Positions 1-7,277 are shown, numbered from the stretch's first letter. The stretch: DNA of 7,277 nucleotides from an uncultured Macromonas sp. (GCA_946481585.1 CAMLOF010000150.1:1-7277), one strand, 5' to 3'. The notes: generated by a model not told the origin, from the letters alone. Translations and numbers: made by a program.

Positions 1-1556
1 TTATCTACATGCCCATGATTGCCGAGGCTTGCTTTGCCATGCTGGCCTGCGCGCGCATTGGCGCCATCCATTCGGTGGTGTTCGGCGGTTTTGCCAGCCA
101 CAGCCTGGCCAGCCGTATTGACGATGCGCAGCCCAAGGTCATCGTCAGTGCCGACGCAGGCATGCGCGGTGGCAAGGTGGTGCCCTACAAGCATTTGCTG
201 GACGAGGCCATTCATCTGTCGGCCAACAAGCCCGCCAAGGTGCTGATGGTCAACCGTGGCCTGGCCGACTTGGCGCCCGTGGCCGGGCGCGACGTGGATT
301 ACGCCGAATTGCGCCAGATACACATGGATGCGCAGGTGCCTTGCGAGTGGGTGGAAAGCACCCACCCCAGCTACATCCTCTACACCAGCGGCACCACCGG
401 CAAGCCCAAGGGCGTGCAGCGCGACACCGCCGGCTATGCCGTGGCGCTGGCTGCGTCCATGAGGCACATCTACATGGGCGAGCCGGGCGAGACCTACTTC
501 TCCACCAGCGACATCGGCTGGGTGGTGGGGCACAGCTACATCATCTATGGGCCGCTGATCAACGGCATGGCCACCATCATGTACGAAGGGCTGCCCATCC
601 GGCCTGATGCAGGCATCTGGTGGAGCCTGGTGGAGAAGTACAAGGTGTCCGTGATGTTCTCGGCGCCCACGGCGGCGCGCGTTCTCAAGAAGCAGGACCC
701 GGCCTACCTCAGCAAGTACGATCTTTCCAGCCTCAAGGCCCTGTTCCTGGCGGGCGAGCCGCTGGACGAACCCACGGCCACCTGGATCGCTGACGCAATC
801 AAGAAGCCCATCATCGACAACTATTGGCAGACGGAGACAGGTTGGCCCATCATGGCTATCTGCAATGGCGTTGAGAAGGCTCCCACCAAGTTCGGCTCGC
901 CGGGCAAGGCCGTGTATGGGTACGACGTGAGGCTGATCGACGAATCCAGCGGCGAGGAGATCAACGAGCCCAACAAGAAGGGCGTCATCGCTGTGGAGGG
1001 GCCGTTGCCCCCCGGTTGCCTGCAGACCGTCTGGGGCGACGACGAGCGTTACGTCAAGACCTACTGGTCCAGCATTCACGGTCGCACGATGTACAGCACC
1101 TTCGATTGGGGGGTGCGCGATGAGGAAGGTTATTTCTTCATTCTTGGCCGTACCGACGACGTGATCAACGTGGCAGGTCACCGGCTGGGCACGCGTGAGA
1201 TCGAGGAGAGCATTTCCAGTCATCCTGCGGTGGCCGAGGTGGCGGTGGTGGGCGTTGCAGACCAGCTCAAGGGGCAGGTGGCCGTGGCATTTGCGGTGCT
1301 CAAGGACGCTCGTCTTGCCGAAACGGACGCCGATGCGCTCAAACTGGAAGGCGCCATCATGAAAGTGGTGGACGATCAACTGGGCGCTGTGGCTCGCCCT
1401 GCGCGGGTGCGGTTTGTGACCGTTCTGCCCAAGACGCGCAGTGGTAAGTTGCTGCGGCGTGTCATTCAGGCGGTATGCGAGGGGCGTGACCCGGGTGACC
1501 TGACCACCATGGACGATCCGGCTGCATTGCAACAGATACGTGACCTGATGGCTTGA
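1..1556 (+). CDS. prpE: Propionyl-CoA synthetase (propionate--CoA ligase), 5'-truncated
   Basis: This cytoplasmic AMP-forming acyl-CoA synthetase activates propionate with ATP and CoA to propionyl-CoA through a propionyl-adenylate. The reading frame is already open at the window edge (Ile-Tyr codons precede the first Met at 9), so the start lies outside. About 517 codons are visible; the family usually has about 630, so roughly 110 are missing. Visible family motifs are the phosphate-binding loop YTSGTTGKPKG (nt 381-413), the adenylate-binding NYWQTETGWPI, the hinge segment GRTDDVINVAGHRLGTREIEE (residues given across two motifs) and the C-terminal PKTRSGKLLRR. The Lys codon at 1446-1448 is the catalytic lysine, which in this family is also the site of regulatory acylation. 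The sequence follows enterobacterial PrpE, as I recall it, along its whole length, including GWVVGHSYI and the ending EGRDPGDLTT. That favours PrpE over acetyl-CoA synthetase. No other prp gene is visible, so its operon context lies upstream or elsewhere. Confidence 0.95.
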   Translation, partial: IYMPMIAEACFAMLACARIGAIHSVVFGGFASHSLASRIDDAQPKVIVSADAGMRGGKVVPYKHLLDEAIHLSANKPAKVLMVNRGLADLAPVAGRDVDYAELRQIHMDAQVPCEWVESTHPSYILYTSGTTGKPKGVQRDTAGYAVALAASMRHIYMGEPGETYFSTSDIGWVVGHSYIIYGPLINGMATIMYEGLPIRPDAGIWWSLVEKYKVSVMFSAPTAARVLKKQDPAYLSKYDLSSLKALFLAGEPLDEPTATWIADAIKKPIIDNYWQTETGWPIMAICNGVEKAPTKFGSPGKAVYGYDVRLIDESSGEEINEPNKKGVIAVEGPLPPGCLQTVWGDDERYVKTYWSSIHGRTMYSTFDWGVRDEEGYFFILGRTDDVINVAGHRLGTREIEESISSHPAVAEVAVVGVADQLKGQVAVAFAVLKDARLAETDADALKLEGAIMKVVDDQLGAVARPARVRFVTVLPKTRSGKLLRRVIQAVCEGRDPGDLTTMDDPAALQQIRDLMA

Positions 1557-1566
1557 TTTCGGCGCC

Positions 1567-1581
1567 CCCGCGAATTGCGGG
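1567..1581 (+). terminator. Small hairpin after prpE, possible weak terminator
   Basis: Eleven bases after the prpE stop, CCCGC (1567-1571) can pair with GCGGG (1577-1581) around a GAATT loop. An overlapping alternative pairs GAATT (1572-1576) with AATTC (1582-1586). The stem is only 5 bp and no T-run follows, so it is a poor intrinsic terminator. It may mark a 3' end or be chance. Confidence 0.25.
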
Positions 1582-1586
1582 AATTC

Positions 1587-1640
1587 ACCCTTGTATTTGC
1601 AGCATGTGTCGCTATGATAGGCATGTACGAATACAAGGGT
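1587..1640 (+). promoter_or_regulatory. Promoter framed by an 11-bp inverted repeat: probable autoregulatory operator of the ArsR-family gene
   Basis: ACCCTTGTATT (1587-1597) is repeated as its exact reverse complement AATACAAGGGT (1630-1640), with 32 bases between. Inside lies a plausible sigma-70 promoter: TTGTAT (1591-1596, only three matches to the -35 consensus), a 16-bp spacer and TATGAT (1613-1618, a strong -10). The left arm therefore covers the -35, and the right arm lies just after the expected transcription start near 1625. The right arm also contains AAGGG (1635-1639), the only Shine-Dalgarno-like sequence before the ArsR-family ATG at 1651. ArsR-family repressors commonly bind inverted repeats over their own promoter, so autorepression is inferred. 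The repeat is seen directly; binding is not shown. Confidence 0.65.
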
Positions 1641-1650
1641 TCATTTATAT

Positions 1651-2028
1651 ATGCAGCAGATCATCGACTCAGATACTGGCGCGGAAGAGAAGGGTCGTGT
1701 GTTCGAGCTGGCGGCGGAGCTTTTCGGCATACTCGCCACGCCTATGCGTTTGCGCATCCTCAGCGCGCTTTGCGACAAGGAAAAATCGGTATCCGAACTC
1801 CTTGCCGAAATAGACACAACGCAACCCAACCTGTCTCAGCATTTGAACCTCCTGTACCGTTCTGGCGTGCTTGCCAAACGCAAGGATGGCACCCAGGTGA
1901 TCTACCGCGTCCAGAGCGAGAAGGCCGTGATGCTCTGCCGCACGGTGTGCACGCAGATCGCCATTGAAATGGACGAGCCGTCTTCCATCCCCGCCTCCGA
2001 GCGGCTGTCACCTCGCGCTGCCAGCTGA
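1651..2028 (+). CDS. ArsR-family winged-helix transcriptional regulator
   Basis: This is a 125-residue DNA-binding regulator of the ArsR/SmtB type, probably a homodimeric repressor. An N-terminal helix is followed by the family signature around ATPMRLRILSAL (residues 29-40), SVSELLAEI, the recognition helix QPNLSQHLNLLYRSGVL (58-74) and a beta wing AKRKDGTQVIYRV (75-87). A final helix carries Cys96 and Cys100, and the protein ends in a loose polar tail. The classic metal-binding ELCVCDL motif of ArsR/SmtB metal sensors is absent; the matching stretch reads SVSELLAEI. Three cysteines (41, 96, 100) remain, one near the end of helix 2 and two in the last helix. That loosely recalls thiol sensors of the BigR/SqrR type, although Cys41 is not in the same alignment column as the BigR cysteine. 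The inducer is unknown. The ATG at 1651 follows AAGGG with an 11-nt gap. The stop overlaps the next gene (TGATG), which suggests a two-gene operon. Confidence 0.88.
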   Translation: MQQIIDSDTGAEEKGRVFELAAELFGILATPMRLRILSALCDKEKSVSELLAEIDTTQPNLSQHLNLLYRSGVLAKRKDGTQVIYRVQSEKAVMLCRTVCTQIAIEMDEPSSIPASERLSPRAAS

Positions 2029-2270
2029 TGTCGCGTTCCGCTTTGCGCTTCGTTGGTGCTCTTTGGGTAGCGCTGGTGCTTAGCGGATGCGGTTCGCTAA
2101 ACCTGGGTGTATCGGTTCCCATCGGGCCTCACACTGGCATTGGGGTGTCGGTTGGCAGTGACGGTCGTGTGGGTGTGGGGGTTGGCGTTTCGGTTGGTGC
2201 TGGGCAAGTCGGCGTAGGAACTTCGGGTCAACTGCCTCGCAAGGAGTCCGAAGAGCCTCCTTCCAAATAA
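2028..2270 (+). CDS. Small Gly/Val-rich lipoprotein of unknown function
   Basis: This 80-residue protein is not one I can name. Residues 1-20 form a lipoprotein signal peptide: basic start (Arg3, Arg7), a hydrophobic core and the lipobox LSGC, with the lipidated Cys at 21. Gly at the next position is not the inner-membrane retention Asp, so outer-membrane anchoring is likely by the usual Lol rule. The mature part is about 60 residues. It contains three GVSV units (27-30, 39-42, 53-56), each followed by a Gly-containing turn and a Val/Gly stretch, a pattern that could form short beta hairpins. The C-terminal tail (70-80) is charged and Pro-rich. The start codon overlaps the stop of the ArsR-family gene (TGATG, 2026-2030) and no good Shine-Dalgarno is visible, so translation is probably coupled. 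The lipoprotein may be the regulator's target, but its role is not deducible. The signal peptide and coupling make it a real gene despite its size. Confidence 0.72.
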   Translation: MSRSALRFVGALWVALVLSGCGSLNLGVSVPIGPHTGIGVSVGSDGRVGVGVGVSVGAGQVGVGTSGQLPRKESEEPPSK

Positions 2271-2278
2271 GAGTGGCA

Positions 2279-2299
2279 CCGCCCAGTGCGGCGGGTTTT
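2279..2299 (+). terminator. Probable intrinsic terminator after the regulator-lipoprotein pair
   Basis: Eight bases after the lipoprotein stop, CCGCC (2279-2283) pairs with GGCGG (2290-2294) around a six-base loop. It is followed by G and four T (2296-2299). The stem and T-run are both short, so termination may be partial. The position fits the end of the small operon and separates it from sucA. Confidence 0.5.
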
Positions 2300-2355
2300 G
2301 CACAAATATTTGCCACGGTCCGTGTGAACGGTGGCACAATCGCAGCTTTTGCACA
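2296..2355 (+). repeat. Direct repeat TTTTGCACA in the sucA upstream region
   Basis: The 9-mer TTTTGCACA occurs at 2296-2304 and again at 2347-2355, a 51-base offset or about five helical turns. The copies flank the proposed sucA promoter; the first overlaps the T-run of the preceding terminator. This could be a pair of same-face regulator half-sites, but no known operator is recognised and chance is possible. Confidence 0.3.
2310..2340 (+). promoter_or_regulatory. Candidate sucA promoter with overlapping dyad
   Basis: TTGCCA (2310-2315) matches the -35 consensus at five of six positions, and CACAAT (2335-2340) matches the -10 at four of six. The 19-bp spacer is longer than ideal, which may mean an activator or a different -10 is used. 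Transcription would begin near 2347, giving a leader of about 114 nt. The inverted repeat TGCCAC (2311-2316)/GTGGCA (2331-2336) lies across the two promoter boxes, and an 11-base palindrome, CACGG-T-CCGTG, sits at 2314-2324. These are plausible operator elements. The start site is predicted only. Confidence 0.4.
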
Positions 2356-2383
2356 GGTCCTTCCAGTCACTGTCGCATCCGCC

Positions 2384-2460
2384 AACCGGTTCAGCCGTGT
2401 CGCGGAAGGTTGTATTAACCAGCTAATGTTTCCCAGAGGGAAACGGAGGTCAGCGGACTC
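2384..2460 (+). promoter_or_regulatory. Structured 5' leader of sucA, candidate sucA RNA motif
   Basis: GTTTCCC (2428-2434) and GGGAAAC (2438-2444) form a perfect 7-bp stem with an AGA loop. The stem ends on the base before the Shine-Dalgarno GGAGG (2445-2449), which is 11 nt from the sucA ATG. Upstream, GGTT (2408-2411) pairs with AACC (2417-2420) as a second hairpin, and CCG (2395-2397) can pair with CGG (2403-2405). An alternative outer helix could join AGCCG (2393-2397) to CGGaCT (2454-2459, one bulged A), enclosing both hairpins and the ribosome-binding site. A second GGTT (2388-2391) competes for the same AACC. A conserved sucA RNA motif, partly overlapping the Shine-Dalgarno, has been described before sucA in Burkholderiales as a possible riboswitch. 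Identity with that motif is inferred from position, taxon and structure, not from a covariance search. The pairings are mine. Confidence 0.7.
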
Positions 2461-5352
2461 ATGAGCGATTCCCCTTCGAACGCGGGCAGCGTCTATGTTG
2501 CTTACCAGGGCAACTCGTATCTCTTCGGCGGCAACGCGCCGTACGTGGAAGAGATGTACGAAAACTACCTGGCAGACCCCACCAGCGTGCCCGATTCGTG
2601 GCGTGGTTACTTCGACGCACTGCAGAACGTGCCAGCTGTTGACGGCACCGATGCTCGTGACGTTCCGCACCTCCCCGTCATCAATGCCTTTGCCGAGCGT
2701 GCCAAGCAGGGCGTGACCCAGGTCGTCATTGCTGCTGGTGCAGACTCTGATCTGGGCCGCAAGCGCGTGTCCACCCAGCAGCTGATTGCCGCGTACCGCA
2801 ACGTTGGTCAGCGTTGGGCCGATCTGGATCCGCTCAAGCGCACTGAGCGCCCCTCCATTCCTGAGCTGGAGCCGTCTTTCTACGGTTTCAGCGATGCCGA
2901 TCTGGAAACGGTGTTCAACACCAGCAACACGTTCTTCGGCCGTGAAACGATGTCGCTGCGCGAGTTGCTGAACGCGCTGCGTGAAACCTACTGCGGCGCC
3001 ATCGGCTCCGAGTACATGTACATCACCGACCAGACGCAAAAGCGCTGGTGGCAGGAAAAGCTGGAAAGCATCCGCAGCAAGCCCAATTTCACTGCTGAAA
3101 AGAAAAAGCACATCCTGGAACGCCTGACCGCCGCTGAAGGTCTGGAGCGTTACCTGCACACCAAGTACGTCGGCCAGAAGCGTTTCTCCCTGGAGGGTGG
3201 TGAGAGCTTCATCGCTGCCATGGATGAGCTGATCCAGCAGGCTGGTGCCAAGGGTGTTCAGGAAATTGTGATTGGCATGGCCCACCGTGGCCGCCTGAAC
3301 GTGCTGGTCAACACCCTGGGCAAGATGCCCAAGGACCTGTTTGCCGAGTTTGACCACACCGCCCCCGAGGAGCTGCCCGCTGGTGACGTGAAGTACCACC
3401 AGGGTTTCAGCTCCGACGTGACCACGGCTGGTGGTCCTGTCCACCTGAGCCTGGCGTTCAACCCGTCTCACCTGGAAATCGTGAACCCCGTGGTGGAAGG
3501 CTCCGTGCGTGCTCGCATGGACCGCCGTGGTGATGCCGAAGGCAAGCAGGTTCTTCCCGTGCTGGTGCACGGTGATGCAGCCTTCGCCGGCCAAGGCGTG
3601 AACCAGGAAACCCTGGCGCTGGCCGCAACACGTGGCTACACCACAGGCGGCACGGTGCACCTGATCATCAACAACCAGATCGGCTTCACCACGTCCGATC
3701 CGCGCGACCTGCGTTCCACGCTGTACTGCACCGACATCGTCAAAGGCGTCGAGTCCCCCGTGCTGCACGTCAACGGTGACGACCCCGAAGCCGTGGTGTT
3801 GGCGGTCCAGTTGGCGCTGGAATACCGCATGACCTTCCGCAAGGACGTGGTCGTGGACATCATCTGCTTCCGCAAGCTGGGCCACAACGAGCAGGACACC
3901 CCGAGCCTGACCCAGCCGCTGATGTACAAGAAGATTGCGCAGCACCCCGGTACCCGCAAGCTCTATGCCGACAAGCTGGCCGCTCAGGGTCTGGGCGAAA
4001 CGCTGGGCGACGACATGGTCAAGGCCTACCGTGCCGCGCTGGACGAAGGCCGTCACACCATCGATCCGGTGCTGACCAACTTCAAGAGCAAGTACGCGGT
4101 GGACTGGGCGCCCTTCCTGGGCAAGAAGTGGACCGATGCTGCCGAAACGGCTATCCCTCTGTCTGAGTGGAAGCGCCTGTCCGAGAAGATCACCACGCTG
4201 CCCGACAGCGTCACTGCGCACCAGTTGGTCAAGAAGGTCTATGCCGACCGCGCTGCCATGGGCCGTGGCGAGATCAACGTCGACTGGGGTATGGGCGAAC
4301 ACATGGCGTTCGCGTCGCTGGTGGCCAGTGGCTATGCCGTGCGCCTGTCTGGTGAAGACTCCGGCCGTGGCACGTTCACGCACCGTCACGCCGTCATCCA
4401 CGACCAGAACCGCGAGAAGTGGAACGAAGGCACGTACATTCCGCTGCAGAACGTGGCCGAGAACCAGGCTCCGTTCGTCGTCATCGATTCCATCCTGTCC
4501 GAAGAGGCTGTGCTGGGCTTCGAGTACGGCTATGCGTCTGCCGACCCCCACACCCTGGTGATCTGGGAAGCTCAGTTCGGTGACTTCGCCAACGGCGCAC
4601 AGGTGGTGATCGACCAGTTCATCGCTTCCGGCGAAGTGAAGTGGGGCCGCCTCAACGGCATCACCCTGATGCTGCCGCACGGCTACGAAGGCCAGGGTCC
4701 TGAGCACTCGTCGGCTCGTGTCGAGCGTTTCATGCAGCTGGCCGCTGACACCAACATGCAGATCGTGCAGCCCACCACGGCCAGCCAGATCTTCCACGTG
4801 CTGCGCCGCCAGATGGTGCGCAACCTGCGCAAGCCGCTGGTGATCTTCACGCCGAAGTCGCTGCTGCGCAACAAGGACGCTACCTCGCCGCTGAGCGAGT
4901 TCACCAAGGGCGGTTTCCAGACCGTCCTGGGCGAACAAAACGCCGAGGTGGTGAAGAATGCCGCCAAGGTCAAGCGCGTGATCGCCTGTTCCGGCAAGGT
5001 CTATTACGACCTGGTCAAGAAGCGTGAGGAGAAGGGTGCAGACGACGTGGCCATCATCCGCGTCGAGCAGCTGTATCCGTTCCCGCACAAGGCTTTTGCT
5101 GCTGAGATCAAGCGTTTCTCGAATGCGGTGGACGTGGTGTGGTGCCAGGACGAGCCGCAGAACCAGGGGGCCTGGTTCTTCGTGCAGCACAACATTCACG
5201 AGAACATGCTCGAAGGTCAACGACTGGGCTACGCGGGCCGTGCGGCTTCCGCTTCGCCTGCCGTGGGTTACGCACACCTGCACCAGGACCAGCAGAAGAC
5301 CCTCGTGGACGCGGCTTTCGCCAAGCTCAAGGGCTTCATCCTGACCAAGTAA
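2461..5352 (+). CDS. sucA: 2-oxoglutarate dehydrogenase E1 component
   Basis: SucA (OdhA) is the thiamine-diphosphate-dependent E1 of the 2-oxoglutarate dehydrogenase complex. It decarboxylates 2-oxoglutarate and succinylates the lipoyl group of SucB in the cytoplasm. It has 963 residues against about 930 in E. coli and looks complete. Residues 20-54 (YLFGGNAPYVEEMYENYL onward) match the N-terminal E1o segment that contacts the E2 core. Active-site and cofactor signatures follow: IGMAHRGRLNVL (271-282), HGDAAF (370-375) and NNQIGF (404-409) of the diphosphate/Mg site. SEEAVLGFEYG (680-690) lies in the second (pyrimidine-binding) domain. The C-terminal domain has EQLYPFP (869-875) and EPQNQGAW (898-905). 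The ATG at 2461 is supported by GGAGG at 2445-2449 and by the expected N-terminal sequence. It heads a sucA-sucB-lpdA cluster, with 39 nt before sucB. Translation may be controlled by the leader hairpin. Confidence 0.97.
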   Translation: MSDSPSNAGSVYVAYQGNSYLFGGNAPYVEEMYENYLADPTSVPDSWRGYFDALQNVPAVDGTDARDVPHLPVINAFAERAKQGVTQVVIAAGADSDLGRKRVSTQQLIAAYRNVGQRWADLDPLKRTERPSIPELEPSFYGFSDADLETVFNTSNTFFGRETMSLRELLNALRETYCGAIGSEYMYITDQTQKRWWQEKLESIRSKPNFTAEKKKHILERLTAAEGLERYLHTKYVGQKRFSLEGGESFIAAMDELIQQAGAKGVQEIVIGMAHRGRLNVLVNTLGKMPKDLFAEFDHTAPEELPAGDVKYHQGFSSDVTTAGGPVHLSLAFNPSHLEIVNPVVEGSVRARMDRRGDAEGKQVLPVLVHGDAAFAGQGVNQETLALAATRGYTTGGTVHLIINNQIGFTTSDPRDLRSTLYCTDIVKGVESPVLHVNGDDPEAVVLAVQLALEYRMTFRKDVVVDIICFRKLGHNEQDTPSLTQPLMYKKIAQHPGTRKLYADKLAAQGLGETLGDDMVKAYRAALDEGRHTIDPVLTNFKSKYAVDWAPFLGKKWTDAAETAIPLSEWKRLSEKITTLPDSVTAHQLVKKVYADRAAMGRGEINVDWGMGEHMAFASLVASGYAVRLSGEDSGRGTFTHRHAVIHDQNREKWNEGTYIPLQNVAENQAPFVVIDSILSEEAVLGFEYGYASADPHTLVIWEAQFGDFANGAQVVIDQFIASGEVKWGRLNGITLMLPHGYEGQGPEHSSARVERFMQLAADTNMQIVQPTTASQIFHVLRRQMVRNLRKPLVIFTPKSLLRNKDATSPLSEFTKGGFQTVLGEQNAEVVKNAAKVKRVIACSGKVYYDLVKKREEKGADDVAIIRVEQLYPFPHKAFAAEIKRFSNAVDVVWCQDEPQNQGAWFFVQHNIHENMLEGQRLGYAGRAASASPAVGYAHLHQDQQKTLVDAAFAKLKGFILTK

Positions 5353-5391
5353 GCACCAGAACAGAACAACGCATTCAAGGACAGTTACATC

Positions 5392-6642
<1,251 letters not shown>

Positions 6643-6662
6643 TTGGCAAGTCAGTGAACACG

Positions 6663-6682
6663 ACGCCCCTTCGGGGGCGTTT
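6663..6682 (+). terminator. UUCG-capped hairpin between sucB and lpdA
   Basis: ACGCCCC (6663-6669) pairs perfectly with GGGGCGT (6674-6680) around TTCG, the very stable UUCG tetraloop closed by C-G. Only three T (6680-6682) follow before a G. This resembles an intrinsic terminator, yet it lies inside the presumed operon 24 nt before lpdA. It could be a partial terminator lowering lpdA expression, or a 3'-end stabiliser for the sucAB message. No clear promoter is seen between it and lpdA. Confidence 0.6.
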
Positions 6683-6705
6683 GTCCAACCTCACAGGAAA
6701 AGAAC

Positions 6706-7277
6706 ATGTCACAAGCATTTGACGTCGTCGTGATTGGTGCAGGCCCCGGCGGCTACATCGCCGCCATCCGCGCGGCCCAGCTCGGCTTCAAGGTCGCGTG
6801 TATTGACGAGTGGAAGAACGCCGCAGGCGGCCCCGCTCCTGGCGGCACCTGCACCAACGTGGGCTGCATTCCCTCCAAGGCGCTGCTGCAGTCTTCCGAG
6901 CACTTCGAGCATGCCAACCACCACTTCGCCGATCACGGCATCTCCACCGGCACGGTGAAGATGGACGTGGCGAAGATGATCGCCCGCAAAGACACCGTCG
7001 TGAAGCAGAACAACGACGGCATCCTCTACCTGTTCAAGAAGAACAAGGTCACCTTCTTCCACGGCCGTGGTTCGTTCGTGAAAGCGGTTGATGGCGGTTA
7101 CGAGGTTGCTGTTTCCGGCGACAAGCCGGAAACCCTGGTGGGCAAGCAGGTGATCGTGGCCACGGGCTCCAACGCCCGCGCGCTGCCCGGCGTACCGTTC
7201 GACGAGCAGAACGTGCTGAGCAACGACGGTGCGCTGCGCATTGGCGCAGTGCCCAAGAAGCTGGGCCTGATCGGCTC
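6706..7277 (+). CDS. lpdA: Dihydrolipoyl dehydrogenase E3, 3'-truncated
   Basis: This is the N-terminal 190 codons of the FAD- and NAD-dependent E3, which reoxidises the dihydrolipoyl group of SucB and passes electrons to NAD+. The frame stays open to the window end; the family has about 470 residues, so roughly 280 are missing. The FAD-binding dinucleotide fold is clear in VVVIGAGPGGYIAAIRAAQLG (7-27, Gly11, Gly13, Gly16). The redox-active disulfide is Cys49/Cys54 in GGTCTNVGCIPSK (46-58). ATGSNARALPG marks the end of the first FAD segment, and LGLIGS at the edge begins the NAD domain. A short Gly/Ala/Pro insertion (about 37-45) before the disulfide is longer than in E. coli Lpd and, as I recall, is shared by Burkholderiales homologues. 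There is no N-terminal lipoyl domain, unlike the Lpd linked to pyruvate dehydrogenase in some betaproteobacteria. AGGA (6695-6698) is a good ribosome-binding site. Confidence 0.95.
   Translation, partial: MSQAFDVVVIGAGPGGYIAAIRAAQLGFKVACIDEWKNAAGGPAPGGTCTNVGCIPSKALLQSSEHFEHANHHFADHGISTGTVKMDVAKMIARKDTVVKQNNDGILYLFKKNKVTFFHGRGSFVKAVDGGYEVAVSGDKPETLVGKQVIVATGSNARALPGVPFDEQNVLSNDGALRIGAVPKKLGLIG

Noticed and set aside
1575..1967. A 130-codon plus-strand frame overlapping the ArsR-family gene.
   Set aside because: It is in another frame from the clear winged-helix protein and its product resembles no family; it is a shadow frame.
2360..2449. Possible anti-Shine-Dalgarno pairing of CTTCC (2360-2364) with GGAGG (2445-2449).
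   Set aside because: It is only five pairs including one G-U, does not extend on either side, and spans about 80 bases; too weak to list as a feature.
2273..2464. A 63-codon plus-strand frame starting with GTG between the lipoprotein gene and sucA.
   Set aside because: It runs through the terminator hairpin, the candidate promoter and the structured sucA leader, has no Shine-Dalgarno, and shows no protein-like features.

Overview
The window looks like ordinary chromosome from a betaproteobacterium of the order Burkholderiales, most likely family Comamonadaceae (Acidovorax/Comamonas-like). This rests on the GC-rich coding sequence, the close resemblance of the proteins to family members recalled from that group, the gene order sucA-sucB-lpdA, and a structured leader directly before sucA. 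The genus is an inference from memory, not from a search. All genes lie on the + strand.

Layout. Bases 1-1556 hold the 3' four-fifths of prpE (propionyl-CoA synthetase), cut by the window start. A 94-base gap follows, with a small hairpin and then a promoter framed by a perfect 11-bp inverted repeat. Next comes a small ArsR-family repressor gene (1651-2028), whose stop codon overlaps the start of a short lipoprotein gene (2028-2270) with a three-fold Gly-Val-Ser-Val repeat. A terminator-like hairpin closes this pair. Bases 2271-2460 have no convincing gene and hold that hairpin, a probable promoter and a structured 5' leader. Then come the 2-oxoglutarate dehydrogenase genes: sucA/odhA (E1, 2461-5352), sucB/odhB (E2, 5392-6642) and the first 190 codons of lpdA (E3, 6706 to the window end). 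A UUCG-capped GC-rich hairpin sits between sucB and lpdA.

How the genes work together. SucA, SucB and Lpd are the three components of the complex that turns 2-oxoglutarate, CoA and NAD+ into succinyl-CoA, CO2 and NADH in the TCA cycle. PrpE activates propionate to propionyl-CoA and is a separate unit, not obviously part of the suc operon. The ArsR-family regulator and the lipoprotein form their own small operon, which appears to be autoregulated.

The most interesting non-coding element is the sucA leader. A perfect 7-bp hairpin ends on the base before the Shine-Dalgarno GGAGG, with a second small hairpin upstream. This fits the published sucA RNA motif of Burkholderiales, a candidate cis-regulator whose ligand and mechanism were unknown as far as I recall. 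The second is the ArsR-family operator/promoter and its uncharacterised lipoprotein partner. I see no mobile element, CRISPR array, tRNA or rRNA.
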